Assembly: GCA_934444645.1 (NCBI GenBank)
Contig: CAKSCV010000013.1
Coordinates: 1-64,000, forward strand
Length of the DNA stretch: 64,000 bases
Source of the DNA: an uncultured Eubacteriales bacterium
GTDB taxonomy: Bacteria > Bacillota > Clostridia > Oscillospirales > CAG-382
Direction of reading: 5' to 3'
The position numbers and the translations under genes are program-made. Shown in pieces: positions 62,607 to 64,000 of this stretch (position 1 is its first letter; each line of letters begins with the position of its first letter). Under the pieces are notes generated by a model. The model searched no databases. It worked only from the letters and a program-made list of their open reading frames with translations, and was not told where the DNA came from.

Positions 62607-62850
62607 TTTAATTTGGTTTGTGCGAAGTTGTAGTTTTGTGCGCTGATTCGAGGTTTGCAGAACCTCGAATCTCCCTGCGAAAGGGACGATTCAAAACTCT
62701 GTCGAAGAAAATTTTAGCAAAGCTTCCGACGACACGAGCCGAACCCGGTTTTTGGCACAAAACGGCGTCGAAGAGGCTTTGAATCGGTGCGAAAGGGTTG
62801 CTGTCGTGCAGACGCAAGACTGATATGTTTCGAAAAAGGATGTTGTACTG
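62607..62850 (+). repeat. Dispersed hairpin-array repeat, copy 4
   Basis: Opens with TTTAATTTGGTTTGTGCGAA, then GATTCGAGG/CCTCGAATC palindrome, TCCCTGCGAAAGGGACGATTCAAA and later GGCTTTGAATCGGTGCGAAA, GTGCAGACGCAAGACTGAT and CGAAAAAGGAT, all shared in order with the minus strand of copies 2 and 3. It lacks the second GAGG module and the CTTTTTGC hairpin. It lies directly after the AraC gene. Confidence 0.8.
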
Positions 62851-63014
62851 CATTTACATTACAGGAGATAAATCGCGAATCCGGCAAGATGCTGGTTGCA
62901 GGCACATCCTGCAGAATGGTATCGTGGAATGCTTTTGAAAACGAGCTGGTCAAAAACGGATTAACTCTCATTAAAAGCGGAACAGGCATGACCAAAATCA
63001 TGCCTGTTCCATAA
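62851..63014 (+). other. Intergenic stretch with a possible gene remnant
   Basis: An open frame here reads INRESGKMLVAGTSCRMVSW followed by NAFENELVKNGLTL, which looks more protein-like than the repeat before it, but it lacks a start codon and ribosome site of its own. It could be the degraded C-terminal end of a gene disrupted by the repeat. I do not recognise a family. Confidence 0.25.
62979..63010. terminator. Perfect 13-bp hairpin
   Basis: GGAACAGGCATGA (62979-62991) / TCATGCCTGTTCC (62998-63010), flanked by A/T-rich bases on both sides; may end transcripts in either direction. Confidence 0.6.
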
Positions 63015-63037
63015 AATTTGAATTTTACTGTCTTGCC

Positions 63038-63065
63038 AAAAGTTCCCATTTCGGGAACTTTTTTA
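63038..63065. terminator. Bidirectional terminator between AraC and mglC
   Basis: AAAAGTTCCC (63038-63047) / GGGAACTTTT (63053-63062) followed by TTT; on the minus strand it lies 58 bp after the mglC stop. Confidence 0.8.
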
Positions 63066-63122
63066 TGCTCACAGAACATTTGCCCGTTTTGGGGGAAAGC
63101 GCAGTCCGCCGCAGCGGCTTTT

Positions 63123-64000
63123 TTATTTGCGCGCCAAATATTTGCGCATATCGATGGCACAGGCAATCAAAATGATAAGACCTTTGATGACATATAACAT
63201 GTTCGCATCGACCGACAGGAAGTTAAGGCCGGCGAAAATGATCTGAAGAAGAAATACGCCGAGCACGATGCCGCTGATCTTACCGGTACCGCCGACAAAC
63301 GAAACGCCGCCGATAACGCACGCTGCAATCGCGTCGCTCTCGTAGTTAAGACCGGTATTGGCCGAGCAGGACGCAATGCGCGCGCCCTCGATGAAACCGG
63401 TGATGCCGTACATCACGCCGGCTAAGATAAACACGCCGACGATCGTCCAGAATACGTTAACGCCCGAAACATTGGCGGCTTCCTCGTTTGAACCGACGGC
63501 AAACATATTCTTGCCGAATTTGGTTTTATTCCAGATAACCCACATGATAGCGGTTAAAATGACAGCGTACAGCACATATTTCGGCACAGCCGTGTCGCCG
63601 ATCTTAAAAAGCGTGCCTTTGATGAAATCGGTATACGATGCGTCGAGACCCGAAAGCGTCTGACCATTGTTGGTTCCGATCTTGAGGTACATGAGAATCA
63701 AACCGAATGTGATAAGCTGGGTCGAAAGCGTGACGATAAACGGATGCAGCTTGAATTTTGCCACAAAGAAGCCGTTGACAAAGCCGAGAATCGCACCGAC
63801 CGCGATGACAGCCAAAAGCACTACCCAAAGCGGCAGAACGCCGAGATTCGGAAACAGCTTGTTCGGATAATTCGCCGCCTGCAGCAGCGAACCGGCAATA
63901 CACGCGGTAAGACCTACCGCACGGCCTGCGGAAATATCCGTGCCGGTGAGCACGATCGCGCCGCCGATACCGAGCGCAATCGGCAGCTTTGCCGCCGTAA
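63123..64000 (-). CDS. mglC: Galactose/methyl-galactoside ABC permease, 5' end cut
   Basis: Partial: about 292 codons are in the window and the reading frame continues to its edge with no start. The sequence matches MglC along its length: KLPIALGIGGAIVLTGTDIS then AGRAVGLTA, GFVNGFFVAKFKLHPFIVTL, WNKTKFGKNMFAVGSNEEAA, VSGVNVF, and DAIAACVIGGVSFVGGTGKI. Multi-pass membrane subunit of the galactose importer (with MglA ATPase and MglB binding protein, expected to the right on this strand). It fits a cell that releases galactose with the GH2 enzyme next door. Confidence 0.95.
   Translation of the reverse strand, partial: TAAKLPIALGIGGAIVLTGTDISAGRAVGLTACIAGSLLQAANYPNKLFPNLGVLPLWVVLLAVIAVGAILGFVNGFFVAKFKLHPFIVTLSTQLITFGLILMYLKIGTNNGQTLSGLDASYTDFIKGTLFKIGDTAVPKYVLYAVILTAIMWVIWNKTKFGKNMFAVGSNEEAANVSGVNVFWTIVGVFILAGVMYGITGFIEGARIASCSANTGLNYESDAIAACVIGGVSFVGGTGKISGIVLGVFLLQIIFAGLNFLSVDANMLYVIKGLIILIACAIDMRKYLARK

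Overview
The window looks like the chromosome of an anaerobic Gram-positive bacterium of class Clostridia, probably a gut Oscillospirales-type lineage. The supporting signs are strong Shine-Dalgarno sites, sigma-A promoters with 17-bp spacers, a tandem glycine riboswitch before a Na+/alanine-glycine symporter, DapF next to a meso-diaminopimelate-type MurE, an S-layer-homology surface protein, MazF-type toxin, HPr-like protein, and many glycan-degrading genes. The exact taxon is inference. No phage structural genes, insertion sequences or CRISPR arrays were seen.

Layout. 0-0.2 kb: the 3' part of a tRNA-Arg(CCU) with its terminator, probably the right attachment scar of an integrated element lying outside the window. 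0.4-4.0 kb: a two-gene ABC exporter. 4.3-6.6 kb: PcrA/UvrD helicase. 6.56-11.2 kb: a sugar locus with an SGNH hydrolase, a MerR-FGGY kinase fusion, a GH32-like enzyme and an AraC regulator, headed by a promoter with the 19-bp spacer typical of MerR control. 11.3-14.6 kb: a MacB/FtsX-type ABC system. 14.7-17.5 kb: acyl carrier protein, cysteine desulfurase, Fe-S scaffold, RpiB. Then come tRNA-Lys, a large GH99-like protein, Ogt and an HD hydrolase. 22.1-30.2 kb (minus strand): PAP2 phosphatase, Sua5, RF1, DUF951, two membrane proteins, an FlK-like thioesterase, an aminotransferase, an Lrp regulator and a lipoprotein. 30.4-35.3 kb: polysaccharide deacetylase, a large unknown protein and a sugar-isomerase-like protein.

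35.3-37.25 kb is a gene-free, hairpin-rich repeat block, with a further copy at 62.6 kb. 37.3-40.6 kb is an amino-acid unit: a tandem glycine riboswitch, the AGCS symporter and an XRE-HTH/L-serine dehydratase fusion. 41.4-44.2 kb pairs a NahK-like kinase with a GH123/DUF4091 enzyme, suggesting cytosolic N-acetylhexosamine salvage. 44.6-48.3 kb holds an HPr-like protein without the phosphorylatable His, FeoA, a CorC/HlyC-type protein, a methylglyoxal-synthase-like protein lacking catalytic residues, and a MinD-like ATPase. 48.6-50.4 kb is an SLH protein whose transglutaminase domain lies in the -1 frame behind a GGGTTTT heptamer. 50.4-55.8 kb: a second cysteine desulfurase, a trans-sulfuration enzyme, DapF, MurE and MazF. 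55.9-62.6 kb: a 42-residue acidic peptide, a giant secreted GH2 enzyme and a divergent AraC regulator. The right edge cuts a galactose-type ABC permease (MglC).

The most unusual features are the two helix-turn-helix/metabolic-enzyme fusions, the candidate programmed frameshift, the small peptide downstream of the giant secreted enzyme, and the dispersed hairpin-array repeats. Promoter, terminator and domain calls were made by eye from the sequence; no database search was run.
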